From Neoechinorhynchus agilis (Eukaryota; Acanthocephala), in contig CM121343.1 of the NCBI GenBank assembly GCA_051530055.1, positions 3,534,001 through 3,598,000 of the forward strand: a stretch of DNA of 64,000 bases, read 5' to 3'. The notes below the pieces were generated by a model, which ran no database searches, had not been told where the DNA came from, and saw only the letters and a list, made by a program, of their open reading frames with translations. Both the position numbers and the translations under genes were made by a program. Below, one piece after another: positions 63,451 through 64,000 of the stretch. How positions within the stretch are numbered: the first letter of the stretch is position 1; every line of letters starts with the position of its first letter.

Positions 63451-63950
63451 TTGGGAGTGCGAGACTAAAGTTCGCCTTGCATCTCTCCATTGTCCGGTTC
63501 GCTGCCATGTGTATGGTCTCATACACGAGTCTCCGCCTCCAAAGTCAACTCGGCGTTGAGATGTCTCCTCTTGGTTAGATATTGCCGAAGATTGATAGAA
63601 ACGTCTACGCACGTATTTGTGCTGTTGGATGCATTTGCACAGACCTTGCTTCGTCGGTCCAATATACTTTTTATCGCATTCCGAACAGCCTATTTCGTAG
63701 ACTCCGAATGTAGGTGTTGTCGCCGTCTTCTTTTTGGAAGAACCAGCCAATGTCGTCCATTTTCTAACAATAATCCTCACATTCGGTATTCTTTGTAAGG
63801 TCCGTAGTTTGTTAGTGGCCTCTTCACTGATGAAAGAATGTGCGATATATTTTGAAGGTGGTAGATTTGTTGGTTGATCGTTATTGCGTTGATCGGGTCG
63901 TCGCCTGATACGTTTCCTGGCCGGCCACTAATAAACTACGGATTTTACAA
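63439..63950 (-). mobile_element. Penelope-like element remnant, GIY-YIG part (right copy)
   Basis: Inverse of 43650-44150 with the same GIY-YIG frame (FGVYEIGCSECDKKYIGPTKQ). A broken fossil without reverse transcriptase, duplicated as part of the large inverted repeat rather than by its own movement. Confidence 0.65.
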
Positions 63951-64000
63951 AGAATACAGAATATGAGGATTATTGAGGGACGAGAAAGTTGTGTTTGAAT

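Larger units (their letters stand above)
56445..64000 (-). repeat. Right arm of the large inverted duplication, containing 5.15 kb extra
   Basis: 56445-57782 and 62930-64000 together are the inverse of 45995-43587; the intervening 57783-62929 is absent from the left arm. Pairing continues to the last base of the window (TTGTGTTTGAAT against ATTCAAACACAA at 43587), so the arm extends beyond it. Confidence 0.93.

Overview
Eukaryotic, AT-rich DNA from a small-genome invertebrate animal. The host genes are all metazoan: a sigma-type glutathione S-transferase, a nicotinic acetylcholine receptor alpha subunit, an Shc adaptor, a DENN-domain protein, Caprin, mitochondrial ClpX, casein kinase I gamma and GSK3/shaggy. 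Introns are mostly 35-90 nt with GT-AG ends. For six genes the exons proposed here keep phase at every junction and sum to a whole number of codons. I cannot name the phylum; short introns and mixed retroelements would fit several ecdysozoan or spiralian groups.

Layout. 0-6 kb: GST gene, a decayed LINE tail, and a divergent 7TM receptor carrying one in-frame TGA. 6-8.3 kb: gene-poor. 8.3-12.4 kb: an unknown minus-strand ORF and the nAChR gene, whose first intron holds ten copies of an ~82-bp minisatellite. 12.4-17.5 kb: repeats, including nine copies of a 183-bp hairpin-bearing satellite. 17.6-19.2 kb: Shc. 19.7-21.8 kb: foldback elements and empty DNA. 21.8-33.2 kb, all minus strand: DENN protein, Caprin, a small unknown protein, an unknown charged protein and ClpX. 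33.2-36.6 kb: GC-rich divergent promoter and CK1 gamma. 37-48 kb: broken or partial genes, LINE pieces, a possible PLAT-domain gene and Penelope-like remnants. 48.1-51.4 kb: an unrecognised seven-exon gene whose second exon encodes two acidic repeat arrays. 52.6-54.4 kb: GSK3 (minus). 54.8-64 kb: retroelement cluster.

The largest architectural feature is an inverted duplication of nearly identical sequence. The left arm is 43.59-46.0 kb. The right arm runs from 56.44 kb to the window end, where it still pairs. The right arm holds 5.15 kb absent from the left: a LINE with ORF1 and ORF2, a tRNA-derived SINE composite in the LINE leader, and a histone-H3-like segment fused to the tail of another LINE. 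Because the left arm keeps the last codons of that tail, the left arm most likely suffered a deletion.

Functionally the host genes share no pathway. GSK3 and CK1 gamma both act in Wnt signalling, and Shc and DENN proteins act in receptor signalling and membrane traffic, but nothing here suggests a co-regulated cluster. Short foldback (MITE-like) families recur across the window, often inside introns or next to genes.
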